Assembly: GCA_947497945.1 (NCBI GenBank)
Contig: CANMIP010000014.1
Coordinates: 1 to 64,000, forward strand
DNA length: 64,000 nucleotides
Source: an uncultured Tropicimonas sp.
Lineage (GTDB): Bacteria > Pseudomonadota > Alphaproteobacteria > Rhodobacterales > Rhodobacteraceae
Direction of reading: 5' to 3'
Part shown: piece by piece, positions 35,052 to 43,928 of the stretch
Layout of the letters: each line of letters begins with the position of its first letter
Numbering within the stretch: position 1 is the first letter of the stretch
The notes under the pieces: generated by a model
Told to the model about the DNA's origin: nothing
What the model saw: the letters and a program-made list of their open reading frames with translations, nothing else
Databases searched by the model: none
Translations under genes and position numbers: made by a program

Positions 35052-36451
35052 CAGGCGTGTTCCTTGAGCATTGTTTCTATCCGGGCGGCGACAGAGGCCG
35101 CTTCGCGGGGGGCGAGGCCGAGGAGCATGACTGCCGGTCCGGAGGGGGCGTACGCGGTCATGTCCTCGGCCAATCGACAGAGCCGGCTGGGGAGTACCCG
35201 GGTATCCGGGCGCCCGGCGCTCTCGACGACGGTGACGGGGGTGTCGGGATGTGCGCCATGCATGAGCAGGCGTCCCTGCAGGAAGCGGGCGGCGCGCTTG
35301 CCCATGTAGATGCCGGTCACGGCACCGGGGCGGGCAAGCGCCTGCCAGTCCTGTTCGGCCAGCCCTTCCACGTCATGTCCGGTGATGAGCCGCAGCTCGG
35401 AATTGCGCCCACGCGCGGTCAGGCTGCGGCCGATCTGGGCGGCGGCGGCAGAGGCGGCGGTGATGCCGGGGATGGTCGAATGGGCGATCCCGGCGGCTTC
35501 TAGCGCGTCGATTTCCTCTTCGAGACGGCCGAACACGGCAGCATCGCCGGATTTCAGGCGGACCACCTGTGCGCCGGAGCGACCATGCTCGACGAGCAGG
35601 GCGTTGATGCGCTCCTGCGGCGTGGAAGGGCCAAAACCTTCCTTGCCGGCCTCGAGGATGACGGCCTCGCGGCGGGCCAGTTCAAGGATCTCGGCCGGGA
35701 CGAGCCGGTCATGGACAACCACGTCGGCCTCGTCCAGCGCGCGGCGGGCCTTGAGCGTGAGCAGTTCGGGGTCGCCCGGACCGGCGCCGACGAAGCTGAC
35801 ATGGCCGGGGCGCGCCTCGGCGTCCAGGTGGGCGTGCAGCTCCGCTTCCAGCGCGGCCTCGATGGCCTCGGGACCGGTTTGCGCGGCGCGCGGGCCGGAG
35901 CGGAAATAGAAGGCCGACCAGAAGTCACGGCGAATGCGCCCCATCGGCAGCGCCTCGGCCTGCGCGCGGAAGCGCTTGCCGAGCCGCGCCAGCAGGCCCA
36001 GCGATTGCGGCAGCCGCTCTTCGAGATCGCGCTTGATGGCGCGGGCGAGTACGGGCGCGGCGCCCTCGGTGCCGATGGCGACGGTGACCGGGTCGCGATC
36101 GACAATGGCCGGGGTGAGGAAGGCGGAGGCTTCGAGATTGTCGACCACGTTGACAAGGACGCCCGCCTCCCTCGCCATGCCGGCCACCCGCGCGTCTTCG
36201 GCGGTGTCCTCGTTGGCGGCATAGACCAGGGTGGCGCCGGAGATATCCTCGGTGCCGAGCGGGCGAAGCGAAAGGGTCAGGCGCGCCTCGTCTGCCCAGG
36301 CCTGGATTTCCGGCGCGGGCAAGGGCGCCAAGACATGGATCTGCGCATTGGTCTTGAGCAGCAGGCGCAGCTTTGCCAGGGCGGCATCGCCACCGCCCGA
36401 CAGGACGATCGCCTTTTCGGCGACATCCAGGAAGATCGGGAAATGCTGCAT
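35051..36451 (-). CDS. cysG: Siroheme synthase (multifunctional CysG)
   Basis: Makes siroheme for CysI. The 466-residue fusion has an N-terminal NAD-dependent dehydrogenase/ferrochelatase domain (about 1-200, with VLSGGGDAALAKLRLLL) and a C-terminal uroporphyrinogen-III methyltransferase (about 210-466) with VSFVGAGPGDPELLTLKA, the SAM motif VVRLKSGDAAVFGR and STIPGITAA. First gene of a leftward operon cysG-DUF2849-cysI-cysH-DUF934-(fpr), divergent from an Lrp/AsnC regulator. Confidence 0.96.
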   Translation of the reverse strand: MQHFPIFLDVAEKAIVLSGGGDAALAKLRLLLKTNAQIHVLAPLPAPEIQAWADEARLTLSLRPLGTEDISGATLVYAANEDTAEDARVAGMAREAGVLVNVVDNLEASAFLTPAIVDRDPVTVAIGTEGAAPVLARAIKRDLEERLPQSLGLLARLGKRFRAQAEALPMGRIRRDFWSAFYFRSGPRAAQTGPEAIEAALEAELHAHLDAEARPGHVSFVGAGPGDPELLTLKARRALDEADVVVHDRLVPAEILELARREAVILEAGKEGFGPSTPQERINALLVEHGRSGAQVVRLKSGDAAVFGRLEEEIDALEAAGIAHSTIPGITAASAAAAQIGRSLTARGRNSELRLITGHDVEGLAEQDWQALARPGAVTGIYMGKRAARFLQGRLLMHGAHPDTPVTVVESAGRPDTRVLPSRLCRLAEDMTAYAPSGPAVMLLGLAPREAASVAARIETMLKEHA

Positions 36452-36594
36452 GGACGGGCTCCGTGGTCGGGTTTCTGCACTGCAATATAGAATTTTGTCC
36501 CGGTATTCCGCTAGGGATTGGCAAAAAGAAGGACATGTGTTCTAGGTTCTGCAGCTGCGGAAGTCGTTTTTCGCTGAATTGGAGGAAAACCGGA

Positions 36595-37062
36595 ATGTCG
36601 GTCCGTCTGGATGCGCTGGATCGGAAGATCCTTTCGGAACTGCAACGCGATGCCGACCAGTCGCTCGATGAAATCGCGCGTGCGGTGGGGTCGTCGAAGA
36701 CGCCGGTCTGGAATCGGGTGCGCAAGATGCGCGAGGCCGGGGTGATCCGCCGGACGACCGCGCTGCTCGATGCCGAGGCGCTCGGGCTGGAGGCCTGCTT
36801 CTTCGTGCTGATCCGGACAAGCGAACATGAGGAGGGCTGGCAACAGCGTTTCCTTGAGGCGTTGAACGCGCGGCCGGAGGTGCTGGAGGCTCATCGGTTG
36901 GCAGGCGATATCGACTATATCCTCAAGGTGCAGGTGGCCAATGCGCGGGCCTATGACCGGTTCTACCAGGCGCTGATCTCCGAGGTGCGGATCCACAACG
37001 TGACGGCGCTGCTGTCGATGGAGGAGATCAAGGCCACCACGGCGCTGCCGCTGGAGACCTGA
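36595..37062 (+). CDS. Lrp/AsnC-family regulator, probably of sulfur assimilation
   Basis: 155 residues. Started at ATG 36595 after GGAGG. The N-terminal HTH (LDRKILSELQRDADQSLDEIARAVG ... TPVWNRVRKM, residues 5-45) and C-terminal RAM/AsnC ligand domain (from about 65, ending MEEIKATTALPL) are complete. Its divergence from the cysG operon across 143 bp makes it the likely local regulator. AsnC-type proteins that sense cysteine (DecR/CyuR group) are a fair comparison, but the ligand is an inference. Confidence 0.88.
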   Translation: MSVRLDALDRKILSELQRDADQSLDEIARAVGSSKTPVWNRVRKMREAGVIRRTTALLDAEALGLEACFFVLIRTSEHEEGWQQRFLEALNARPEVLEAHRLAGDIDYILKVQVANARAYDRFYQALISEVRIHNVTALLSMEEIKATTALPLET

Positions 37063-37162
37063 TGGCGGGATGACTACCAACGCAGGGAGGGGCTTCACCG
37101 GGATTGCGGGCCGACCTCCCGCCAAGCCTTCCCTTTTGCAGCAGAAAGGCTATTGCGACAGG

Positions 37163-37600
37163 ATGAACCATCTCGATGACCAGATCCGCCGGATCTTCCA
37201 GCGCACGCGCGTGATCGCCTGTATCGGCGCGTCGCCGAAGCCGGAGCGGCCGAGCCACTACGTGTCGCTCTTCCTGAAGCAATGCGGCTACCGCGTGATC
37301 CCCGTGAACCCGGTCCAGGCCGGCCGCCAGATCTTCGGGGAGACCGTCGTCGCGGAACTTTCCGAGATCGACGCCCCGGTCGACATGATCGACATCTTCC
37401 GCCGCTCCGAGGAGGTCTTGCCCGTTGTTGCCGAAGCAATCGCTGCCCTGCCCGCGCTGCGGACCGTCTGGATGCAGATCGGCATCGCCAATGCGGACGC
37501 GGCCATGCTCGCGCAGGAACAGGGGCTCGACGTGATCGAGAACCGTTGCCCCAAGGTCGAGATCCCGCGGCTGTTCAGGCCGGGCTGGCGGCTCGGCTGA
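37163..37600 (+). CDS. CoA-binding (YccU-like) protein
   Basis: 145-residue Rossmann protein of the CoA_binding/YccU family. Started at MNHLDDQIRR with ACAGG upstream. The nucleotide-binding turn CIGASPKPERPSHYVSLFL (about residues 21-39) and YRVIPVNP are family motifs, and VWMQIGIAN and IENRCPKVE lie in the C-terminal half with the conserved Cys. It probably binds CoA. No defined role is known. It converges with hisE, with four bases between the stops. Confidence 0.85.
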   Translation: MNHLDDQIRRIFQRTRVIACIGASPKPERPSHYVSLFLKQCGYRVIPVNPVQAGRQIFGETVVAELSEIDAPVDMIDIFRRSEEVLPVVAEAIAALPALRTVWMQIGIANADAAMLAQEQGLDVIENRCPKVEIPRLFRPGWRLG

Positions 37601-37604
37601 ACGG

Positions 37605-37916
37605 TTAGCCGCGCGCGGCTTTTTCGGCAATGCCGGAGGTGCCTTCGCGCCGGGCCAGCTCCGCCTCGACATCGGCCAGCGTCACGTCCCGCGCCGCCAG
37701 CATGACCAGCATGTGATAAAGCACATCGGCGGCCTCCGAAGCGAGCTTTTCCCGGTCGCCCTTCACCGCCTCGATGATCGCCTCGACGGCTTCTTCGCCG
37801 AATTTCTCGGCGCATTTCTCCGGCCCCTTGGCCAGCAGTCGTGCCGTCCAGGAGCTCTCCGGATCGGACCCCTTGCGGGCTTCAATCGTCTCGGCTAGCC
37901 GTTCAATCGCGCTCAT
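37605..37916 (-). CDS. hisE: Phosphoribosyl-ATP pyrophosphatase
   Basis: Second step of histidine synthesis. 103 residues with the all-alpha MazG-like fold: SWTARLLAKGPEKCAEKFGEEAVEAIIEA contains the metal-binding Glu-x-x-Glu pair, and LASEAADVLYHMLVML the second acidic pair. It is separate from hisI, as in many alphaproteobacteria. It follows hisF after a 58-base gap on the same strand. Confidence 0.95.
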   Translation of the reverse strand: MSAIERLAETIEARKGSDPESSWTARLLAKGPEKCAEKFGEEAVEAIIEAVKGDREKLASEAADVLYHMLVMLAARDVTLADVEAELARREGTSGIAEKAARG

Positions 37917-37974
37917 CGTCTTTGTCTCTCTGCAAGCCGCGCCCCGGGCGCGGGCTGGTCCAGCGGCCTTGGGA

Positions 37975-38736
37975 TCAGTTCAAACGAACGGGAATCCCGG
38001 CCTCCGCCATGTGTTCCTTGGCTTCCCGGATGGTGTAATCGCCGAAATGGAAGATCGAGGCCGCGAGCACCGCGCTCGCGCCACCCTCGGTCACGCCCTC
38101 CACGAGATGGTCGAGGTTGCCCACACCGCCCGAAGCGATCACCGGCACGCTCACGGCGTCCGAGATGGCCCGCGTCAGCGGAAGGTTGAAGCCGGCGCGC
38201 GTGCCGTCGCGATCCATCGATGTCAGCAGGATCTCCCCCGCGCCCTTGGCCACGACCGTTCTTGCGAATTCCACGGCGTCGATCCCGGTCGGGCGCCGGC
38301 CGCCATGGGTGAAGATCTCCCACTTGCCGGGGCTGACGGTCTTGGCATCGATGGCGACCACGATGCACTGGCTGCCGAAACGTTCGGCGGCCTTGCCAAC
38401 CACATCCGGGTCGGCGACCGCCGCCGAGTTGAAGCTGACCTTGTCGGCGCCGGCCAGCAGCAAGTTGCGAACGTCTTCCGGTGTGCGGACGCCGCCGCCG
38501 ATGGTCAGCGGCATGAAACACTGCTCTGCGGTTCGCGTGGCTAGGTCATACATTGTGCCGCGATTCTCATGCGTGGCGTTGATGTCCAGAAAGCAGAGCT
38601 CGTCGGCGCCAGCCGCGTCATAGGCCTTGGCGGCCTCGACCGGATCGCCAGCGTCGATCAGGTCGACGAAATTGACGCCCTTGACGACGCGGCCTTCCTT
38701 GACGTCCAGGCAGGGGATGATGCGGGTCTTGAGCAT
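37975..38736 (-). CDS. hisF: Imidazole glycerol phosphate synthase subunit HisF
   Basis: Cyclase subunit that closes the imidazole ring with ammonia from HisH. This 253-residue (beta/alpha)8 barrel has catalytic Asp11 ([15 protein letters not shown]) and Asp130 region ([10 protein letters not shown]), and phosphate loops [11 protein letters not shown] and [12 protein letters not shown]. The partner gene hisH is not in the window. It is separated from hisA by an unusual 326-bp spacer. Confidence 0.96.
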   Translation of the reverse strand: MLKTRIIPCLDVKEGRVVKGVNFVDLIDAGDPVEAAKAYDAAGADELCFLDINATHENRGTMYDLATRTAEQCFMPLTIGGGVRTPEDVRNLLLAGADKVSFNSAAVADPDVVGKAAERFGSQCIVVAIDAKTVSPGKWEIFTHGGRRPTGIDAVEFARTVVAKGAGEILLTSMDRDGTRAGFNLPLTRAISDAVSVPVIASGGVGNLDHLVEGVTEGGASAVLAASIFHFGDYTIREAKEHMAEAGIPVRLN

Positions 38737-39062
38737 GGGTGTCCTCTTCGTCGGTCAGGCGCAGACCTGCCATGAATGGCGCGCGAAGGCCAGAGGGCAG
38801 ACGCCTTTCGCGCAGCCGCCGCGCGACACCTGCCCGTCCTTCCGGAACGCCCGCCGCCCGCGAAGGCGCGCTTGCCCCCGGCAGAGGAATCTCTCGAAAG
38901 GGGAAGATACCGGCGCCTTCAGGTCTTCCTTTTTCGGAAAATATCCCGGGGGTCTGGGGGCAGCGCCCCCAGCGACCTGTTGCGTTCCAATCTGGCCTTC
39001 CTTGCGATTTCGGATGCCGCCCGGTCCCGGATTGGCGCCGGCGTCGCGCTATCGAACCGGGT
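38737..39062 (-). repeat. hisA-hisF spacer carrying a REP-like GC hairpin
   Basis: This 326-bp gap within the his cluster has no gene. At 38936-38980 it contains ATATCCCGGGGGTCTGGGGG followed by a palindrome: CTGGGGGC and GCCCCCAG pair at 38954-38972. I remember very similar ATATCCCGGGGGTCTGGGGG stretches as common intergenic palindromes in Rhodobacteraceae, so I call it REP-like. On the minus strand it might also act as a partial terminator between hisA and hisF. Confidence 0.55.
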
Positions 39063-39782
39063 TCACTTGGCCAGAGCAGCCAGCGCTTGGCCGAGATCGA
39101 GCGCTCCATCGTAGAGCGCGCGCCCGGAAATGACGCCGGAAATGCCGACCGCGTCCCGCAGCGCCTCGATATCCTGGAGCGACGACACCCCGCCCGAGGC
39201 GATGACCGGGATGGTCGTTGCCCGGGCAAGCGCCTCCGTGGCGGCAACATTCGGCCCCTGCATCGCGCCGTCACGGTCGATGTCGGTATAGATGATCGCG
39301 GCGATGCCGGCATCCTCGAGCTGCCCGGCCAGGTCGGTGACGGTCACTTCGGTCTCTTCGGCCCAGCCGCGTGTCGCGACCTTGCCGTCGCGTGCATCGA
39401 GCCCCACGGCCACCTTTCCCGGGAAGAGCGAAGCCGCCTCGCGGACGAGCGACGGGTTTTCGACCGCCACGGTCCCGAGGATCACCCGCGCGACCCCTTT
39501 GTCGAGCCACATCTCGATGGTCTCGATGTCGCGGATTCCGCCGCCAAGCTGGACCGGAACATCAACCGCGGCCAGAATCGCCTCGACTGCCTGCGCATTC
39601 ACCGGACGCCCGGCGAAGGCACCGTTGAGATCGACCAGGTGCAGCCATTCGCAGCCCGCTTCGACAAACTGGCGCGCCTGCGCGGCCGGATCGTCGCCAA
39701 AGATCGTGGCCTTCTCCATGTCGCCCTTGAGCAGGCGCACGCAATGGCCGTCCTTGAGGTCAATTGCCGGGTAGAGGATCAT
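39063..39782 (-). CDS. hisA: Phosphoribosylformimino-AICAR-phosphate isomerase HisA
   Basis: Fourth step of histidine synthesis. Started at [17 protein letters not shown], giving 239 residues, the usual length; the frame extends upstream without homology. This (beta/alpha)8 barrel has catalytic Asp8 (AIDLKDG) and the second Asp in [11 protein letters not shown], with phosphate loops LGGGIRDIE and [10 protein letters not shown]. Order hisA-hisF-hisE on the minus strand; hisB and hisH must lie elsewhere. Confidence 0.96.
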   Translation of the reverse strand: MILYPAIDLKDGHCVRLLKGDMEKATIFGDDPAAQARQFVEAGCEWLHLVDLNGAFAGRPVNAQAVEAILAAVDVPVQLGGGIRDIETIEMWLDKGVARVILGTVAVENPSLVREAASLFPGKVAVGLDARDGKVATRGWAEETEVTVTDLAGQLEDAGIAAIIYTDIDRDGAMQGPNVAATEALARATTIPVIASGGVSSLQDIEALRDAVGISGVISGRALYDGALDLGQALAALAK

Positions 39783-39918
39783 GTCGCGGCCCTTTCTTCT
39801 TGCTTCGCGCCGTTCTGTGCCATGAGCCGCGCGCGATTGCAAAGCGACGGAACGTTATTATTGATCCCCTGAGCGGGGCTGCGACAGACTGTCCGCAATA
39901 TGAACGGGAGGACACCGA

Positions 39919-40305
39919 ATGAAGAAACTCGCCCTGGCCGCCGCGATCGCCTGTCTCGGCAGCATGGCCGCCGCGGACCCGATCCTCGGGACCTGGAAAA
40001 CCCAGCCCGGTGATGACGGAAACTATGCGCATGTCACCATTTCCCCTTGCGGCGGCGCGATCTGCGGCACGCTCGGCAAGGCCTTCAACGGATCCGGCAA
40101 ATCCGTTTCCTCCGACAAGGTCGGCAAGCGCATGGTCTGGGACATGAAAGCGAGCGGCGGCGGGAAGTATTCCGGCGGCAAGATCTGGGCCCCGGATCGC
40201 GACAAGACCTACAAGTCGAAAATGGCACTGTCGGGCAATGCGTTGAAAGTCTCGGGCTGCGTCGGCCCGATCTGCCGCAGCCAGACCTGGACCCGGGTGC
40301 AATAG
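39919..40305 (+). CDS. Secreted DUF2147 protein
   Basis: 128 residues: a signal peptide (MKKLALAAAIACLGSMAAA) followed by a DUF2147 domain (GTWKTQPGDDGNYAHVTI, then WDMKASGGGKYSGGKIWAPDRDKTYKSKM). Three to four cysteines in the mature part may form disulphides. DUF2147 proteins are small periplasmic or extracellular beta-barrel proteins of undefined role. It is a single gene ending in an intrinsic terminator. Confidence 0.88.
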   Translation: MKKLALAAAIACLGSMAAADPILGTWKTQPGDDGNYAHVTISPCGGAICGTLGKAFNGSGKSVSSDKVGKRMVWDMKASGGGKYSGGKIWAPDRDKTYKSKMALSGNALKVSGCVGPICRSQTWTRVQ

Positions 40306-40377
40306 GCCGACACTGTCGGGGTCAGGTAGCCCCACGGTCGGAGCCTTCGGCCGTGACGCGATGCAAATGCAAGACCG

Positions 40378-40413
40378 GGACCGGACGCCAGCGCGCCCGG
40401 TCCTTTTCTTTCT
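40378..40413 (+). terminator. Rho-independent terminator of the DUF2147 gene
   Basis: GGACCGG (40378-40384) and CCGGTCC (40397-40403) close a stem with a further CGC/GCG pairing inside, followed by TTTTCTTTCT. It ends just before the stop of the convergent mmsB. Confidence 0.82.
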
Positions 40414-40414
40414 G

Positions 40415-41290
40415 TCAGCCCGTGCGGCCACGCGCGGCAAACCGGGGCAGCATGGCGGAAAAGTCCTTTCCGCCGCCATCTTCCGCTTCCACGAATTGCG
40501 TGTAGAGCGCCGTCGCGGCCTCGCCCAGCGGCGTGTCGGCATCGACGGCCTCGGCGGCCTGCTGGCTCAGGCGCAGGTCCTTGAGCATGAGGGCGGCGGC
40601 GAAGCCGGGCTGGTAGTCGTTATCCGCCGGTGAGACCGGGCCGATGCCGGGGGCCGGGCAATAGGCATTCATCACCCAGGAATAGCCCGAGGAGGTCGAG
40701 ACCACGTCGAACATCTTCTGGCGGTCGAGCCCGAGCTTGTCGGCCAGCGCGAAGGCCTCGCAGGAACCGATCATGGTGATGCCGAGGATCATGTTGTTGC
40801 AGATCTTCGCCGCCTGTCCGGCCCCCGCCGCGCCGCAATGCACCGCCTTCTGGCCCATCACCTCGAAAAGCGGCGCGACGGTGGCGAAGGCGTCCTCGCT
40901 GCCGCCAGCCATGAAGGTCAGCGTGCCGGCCGAGGCGCCGCCGACGCCGCCGGACACCGGCGCGTCCACTGCCGACACCCCGGCGGCCTCGGCGGCCTCG
41001 GCCACCGCGCGGGCGCTGTCGACATCGACGGTCGAGCAATCCAGATGTACCGCGCCCGGTTTCATCGCGCCGTGAAGCTGGGCCGCGACGGATCGCAGGA
41101 TCTCGCCATTGGGCAGCATGGTGATGACCACATCCGCGCCGGAGGCCGTGTCCTGTGCGCTGGCCGCCGCCGCGACCCCGTCCGGGCAGGGGGCGGCGAG
41201 GTCGAACCCCGTCACCTCATGCCCCGCCGCCGCCAGATTGGCCGCCATCGGCGCGCCCATGTTTCCAAGTCCGATGAACCCGATCTTCAT
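40415..41290 (-). CDS. mmsB: 3-hydroxyisobutyrate dehydrogenase
   Basis: Oxidises 3-hydroxyisobutyrate to methylmalonate semialdehyde in valine breakdown. 291 residues with the N-terminal NAD fold IGFIGLGNMGAPMAANLA, the substrate loop DAPVSGGVGGASAGTLTFMAGG, and catalytic Lys in GAGQAAKICNNMILG. It overlaps the preceding hydrolase gene by four bases; third gene of a leftward valine operon. The usual next enzyme, MmsA, is not in the window. Confidence 0.95.
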   Translation of the reverse strand: MKIGFIGLGNMGAPMAANLAAAGHEVTGFDLAAPCPDGVAAAASAQDTASGADVVITMLPNGEILRSVAAQLHGAMKPGAVHLDCSTVDVDSARAVAEAAEAAGVSAVDAPVSGGVGGASAGTLTFMAGGSEDAFATVAPLFEVMGQKAVHCGAAGAGQAAKICNNMILGITMIGSCEAFALADKLGLDRQKMFDVVSTSSGYSWVMNAYCPAPGIGPVSPADNDYQPGFAAALMLKDLRLSQQAAEAVDADTPLGEAATALYTQFVEAEDGGGKDFSAMLPRFAARGRTG

Positions 41291-42345
41291 TTTCCGTCCT
41301 CCCCCTGTTCCGCATCCTCGAATGTCAGCGCCGCATTGCCCAGCGGCCGCAGCATCTCGCTCACCATGGAGGGCGTGAGCTCCTCCATCCCGTGTCGCCA
41401 GCGCGGGGACCGATCCTTGTCGATGATCGCCGCCCGGATGCCTTCGAGGAAATCCGATTTCTCCAGCGACCGATGGGTGAAGCGATATTCGAGCCCGAGC
41501 GCTTGCCGGATTTCCGCCCCCTCGCCAAGCCGATGCGCCATCTCCACCGCGCAGCCCATGGCCAGCGGCGAGTTGCGCCCGAGCGCCTTAAGCGTCGCGG
41601 TCGTGAATTCCGTCTCCTCGCTGCGCAGCGAGCGCAGGATGTCGCCCAGCGTCTCGCCGCTGAAATGCCGCTCGATCTCGGGCTGCTTGCCGGCCAGCGC
41701 GCCGTCGGGCGGGGGCGTGGCGGCGGCGTCGATCCGGGTCCAGTCGCCCGTCTCTTCGAGCGCCGCGATCAGCGCCGGCCAGTCCGCTTCGGGCACGAAG
41801 TAATCCGCAAACCCGGCCAGGATCGCATCCGCCGGTCCCATCCGGGTTCCCGTCGTGCCGAGATATTCACCCAGCCGCCCCGGCGCGCGCGCCAGCAAGA
41901 GCGAGCCGCCGACATCCGGGACCAGCCCGATGCCGCATTCCGGCATGGCGATCCGGCTGCTCTCGCAGACAACCCGGTGCGAGCCGTGGCAGCCGACGCC
42001 CACACCGCCGCCCATGGTGAATCCCTGCAGGAAGCTCGCCACCGGCTTCGGAAACTCGAAGATCCGGGCGTTCATCCGGTATTCGTCGCGCCAGAAGCGC
42101 TGGCCGTAACCGTAATCGCCCGCCATCCCGGTGGCATACATCTCGGCAATGTCGCCGCCAGCGCAGAACGCCTTCTCGCCCTCGGCGTCGATGACCAGCA
42201 TGGCGACCGCGTCGTTCTCCGCCCAGTCCTTCAGCGCGGCGTCGATGGCGAGGCACATCTCGTAGCTCAGCGCGTTGAGCGCCTTGGGGCGGGTCAGGGT
42301 GATCCGCCCGGTCCGCCCGACCTTGCGGATGGAAATATCGCTCAT
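41287..42345 (-). CDS. 3-hydroxyisobutyryl-CoA hydrolase (crotonase fold)
   Basis: 352-residue crotonase-superfamily protein. Started at MSDISIRKVGR, overlapping the acyl-CoA dehydrogenase by four bases. The oxyanion-hole segments FCAGGDIAEMY and GFTMGGGVGVG, and the catalytic MPECGIGLVPDVGGS with Glu and Asp, match HIBYL-CoA hydrolase rather than plain enoyl-CoA hydratase, as does the extra C-terminal domain (total about 350 residues). The context between acyl-CoA dehydrogenase and mmsB supports valine catabolism. Confidence 0.93.
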   Translation of the reverse strand: MSDISIRKVGRTGRITLTRPKALNALSYEMCLAIDAALKDWAENDAVAMLVIDAEGEKAFCAGGDIAEMYATGMAGDYGYGQRFWRDEYRMNARIFEFPKPVASFLQGFTMGGGVGVGCHGSHRVVCESSRIAMPECGIGLVPDVGGSLLLARAPGRLGEYLGTTGTRMGPADAILAGFADYFVPEADWPALIAALEETGDWTRIDAAATPPPDGALAGKQPEIERHFSGETLGDILRSLRSEETEFTTATLKALGRNSPLAMGCAVEMAHRLGEGAEIRQALGLEYRFTHRSLEKSDFLEGIRAAIIDKDRSPRWRHGMEELTPSMVSEMLRPLGNAALTFEDAEQGEDGK

Positions 42346-43484
42346 CGATTGCTCACCATCTGCCGCGCCACGATCAGGCGCATGATCTCGTTCGTGCCTT
42401 CGAGGATCTGGTGCACGCGCAGGTCGCGCACGATCTTCTCGATGCCGTAGTCCGCGAGATAGCCGTAGCCGCCATGCAGTTGCAGGCATTGGTCGGCCAC
42501 GCGGCTGCCGGCCTCGGTGACGAATTTCTTGGCCATGGCGCAGAATTTCGTCGCGTCCGGCGCGCCGGTGTCCAGCTTCCAGGCGGCCTGGCGCAGGAAG
42601 GTGCGCGCGGCCTGCAACTCGATCTCCATGTCGGCTAGGCGGAACTGCAGCGCCTGGAACTGGTCGATGCTCTGCCCGAACGCCTTGCGCTCGGACATGT
42701 AGAGCAGCGTCGCGTCCAGTGCGGCCTGCGCGGCGCCGAGGCTGCAGGCGGAGATGTTCAGCCGCCCGCCATCGAGCCCGGCCATCGCATAGGTAAAGCC
42801 GCGCCCTTCCTCGCCGAGCAGGTTCTCCGCCGGCACAGGGGCGTCGTCCATCTGCACGGCCCGTGTCGGCTGGCTTTTCCAGCCCATCTTGGCCTCCAGC
42901 CCGCCATAGGAGAGCCCCGCCGTGCCATCTTCGATCACCAGTGCGGAGATGCCTTTTGGACCGTCCGCCCCGGTGCGCGCCATGACGATATAGGCGTCCG
43001 AATAGCCCCCGCCGGAGATGAAGGCCTTGGTGCCGGTGAGGCTGTAGCCCGCATTGCTGCGCACAGCCTTCGTCTTCAGTGCCGCGGCGTCCGATCCCGA
43101 ACCCGGTTCGGTCAGGCAATAGGAAAACACCGTCTGCATGCTGAGCGCGCGGGGCAGGTAGCGGGCCTTGAGGTCTTCAGAGCCGAACCCGTCCAGCATC
43201 TTGGCGCACATGTTGTGGATCGACAGGAAGGCCGCCACGGAGGCGCAGGACATCGACAACGCCTCGAAGACCAGCGTCGCGTCGAGACGGCTCAGCCCGG
43301 AGCCGCCCGAGTTCTCGGAGACGTAGAGACCGCCAAAGCCCAGCTCGGCCAGTTTCGGCCAGAGATCCTTCGGGATCGTTCCCTCCTCCTCCCAGCGGGC
43401 GGCGTTGGGTGCGATGAATTCTTCGCCAAAGGCGCGGGCCATGTCGAATATGGCCGCCTGCTCCTCGGTCAGTGCGAAATCCAT
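42342..43484 (-). CDS. Acyl-CoA dehydrogenase (isobutyryl-CoA dehydrogenase type)
   Basis: 380-residue FAD enzyme. Started at MDFALTEEQAAIFDM after GGGGAGGAAG. Motifs: FSYCLTEPGSGSDAAALKTKA (FAD/substrate binding), GTKAFISGGGYSD, and the C-terminal QLHGGYGYLADYGIEKIVRDLRVHQILEGTNEIMR, with the catalytic Glu in LEGTNE. As first gene of an operon with HIBYL-CoA hydrolase and mmsB it probably acts on isobutyryl-CoA. Confidence 0.93.
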   Translation of the reverse strand: MDFALTEEQAAIFDMARAFGEEFIAPNAARWEEEGTIPKDLWPKLAELGFGGLYVSENSGGSGLSRLDATLVFEALSMSCASVAAFLSIHNMCAKMLDGFGSEDLKARYLPRALSMQTVFSYCLTEPGSGSDAAALKTKAVRSNAGYSLTGTKAFISGGGYSDAYIVMARTGADGPKGISALVIEDGTAGLSYGGLEAKMGWKSQPTRAVQMDDAPVPAENLLGEEGRGFTYAMAGLDGGRLNISACSLGAAQAALDATLLYMSERKAFGQSIDQFQALQFRLADMEIELQAARTFLRQAAWKLDTGAPDATKFCAMAKKFVTEAGSRVADQCLQLHGGYGYLADYGIEKIVRDLRVHQILEGTNEIMRLIVARQMVSNR

Positions 43485-43649
43485 GAGCTTCCTCCCCAAA
43501 GCTGACGGAAATTGAATATCCGTTCAATTTCCATGGGAGGGGGGTGGGAGGCAAGAGAAATAATCTGGATCGGGGCGCGGTTTTTGGGGCTTTCGGAACG
43601 CCTCAGACAGAGCTCAAGAGGCCAGTTTGCGGACGGATCGGACCTTCGA

Positions 43650-43840
43650 TGGAGTTGCAACACGCACCGACACCCTCCGTGCCCGCGCCGGACCGTGGGC
43701 TGGCGCCGCAACAGTTGTGGTCTGCACTTGATCCCTGCCAAGTCCGAAATCGTTCAATCCGTTGCGCGAGGATGCAGAAACGCCAGACCGCCGGGACGGT
43801 CCGGCGCGGGCACGGCGGCCTTCGGCTTTGATTCCGTGAC
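43650..43840 (-). repeat. Dispersed intergenic repeat, copy C (inverted)
   Basis: Third copy, in the opposite orientation to A and B, between the acyl-CoA dehydrogenase and pirin genes. A perfect 20-bp inverted repeat (43677-43696 and 43796-43815) brackets the same 99-base centre. The arms differ in sequence from copy A, but both arms changed together, so pairing is kept. The rest of the 444-bp gap (43485-43928) shows no gene; it must hold the promoter of the valine operon. Confidence 0.78.
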
Positions 43841-43928
43841 CCTCCGCGCGCAAACCCAACCGCTGCAAACGGCTCTTTGCGGGGGTCGGGAGGTCCGTAT
43901 GTCCCCACCATCGGGCCCCCCGAACACC

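Noticed and set aside
41287-42345. Plain enoyl-CoA hydratase
   Set aside because: Length near 350 residues, the extra C-terminal domain and the PECGIGLVPDVGGS site, with mmsB and an acyl-CoA dehydrogenase as neighbours, fit 3-hydroxyisobutyryl-CoA hydrolase better.
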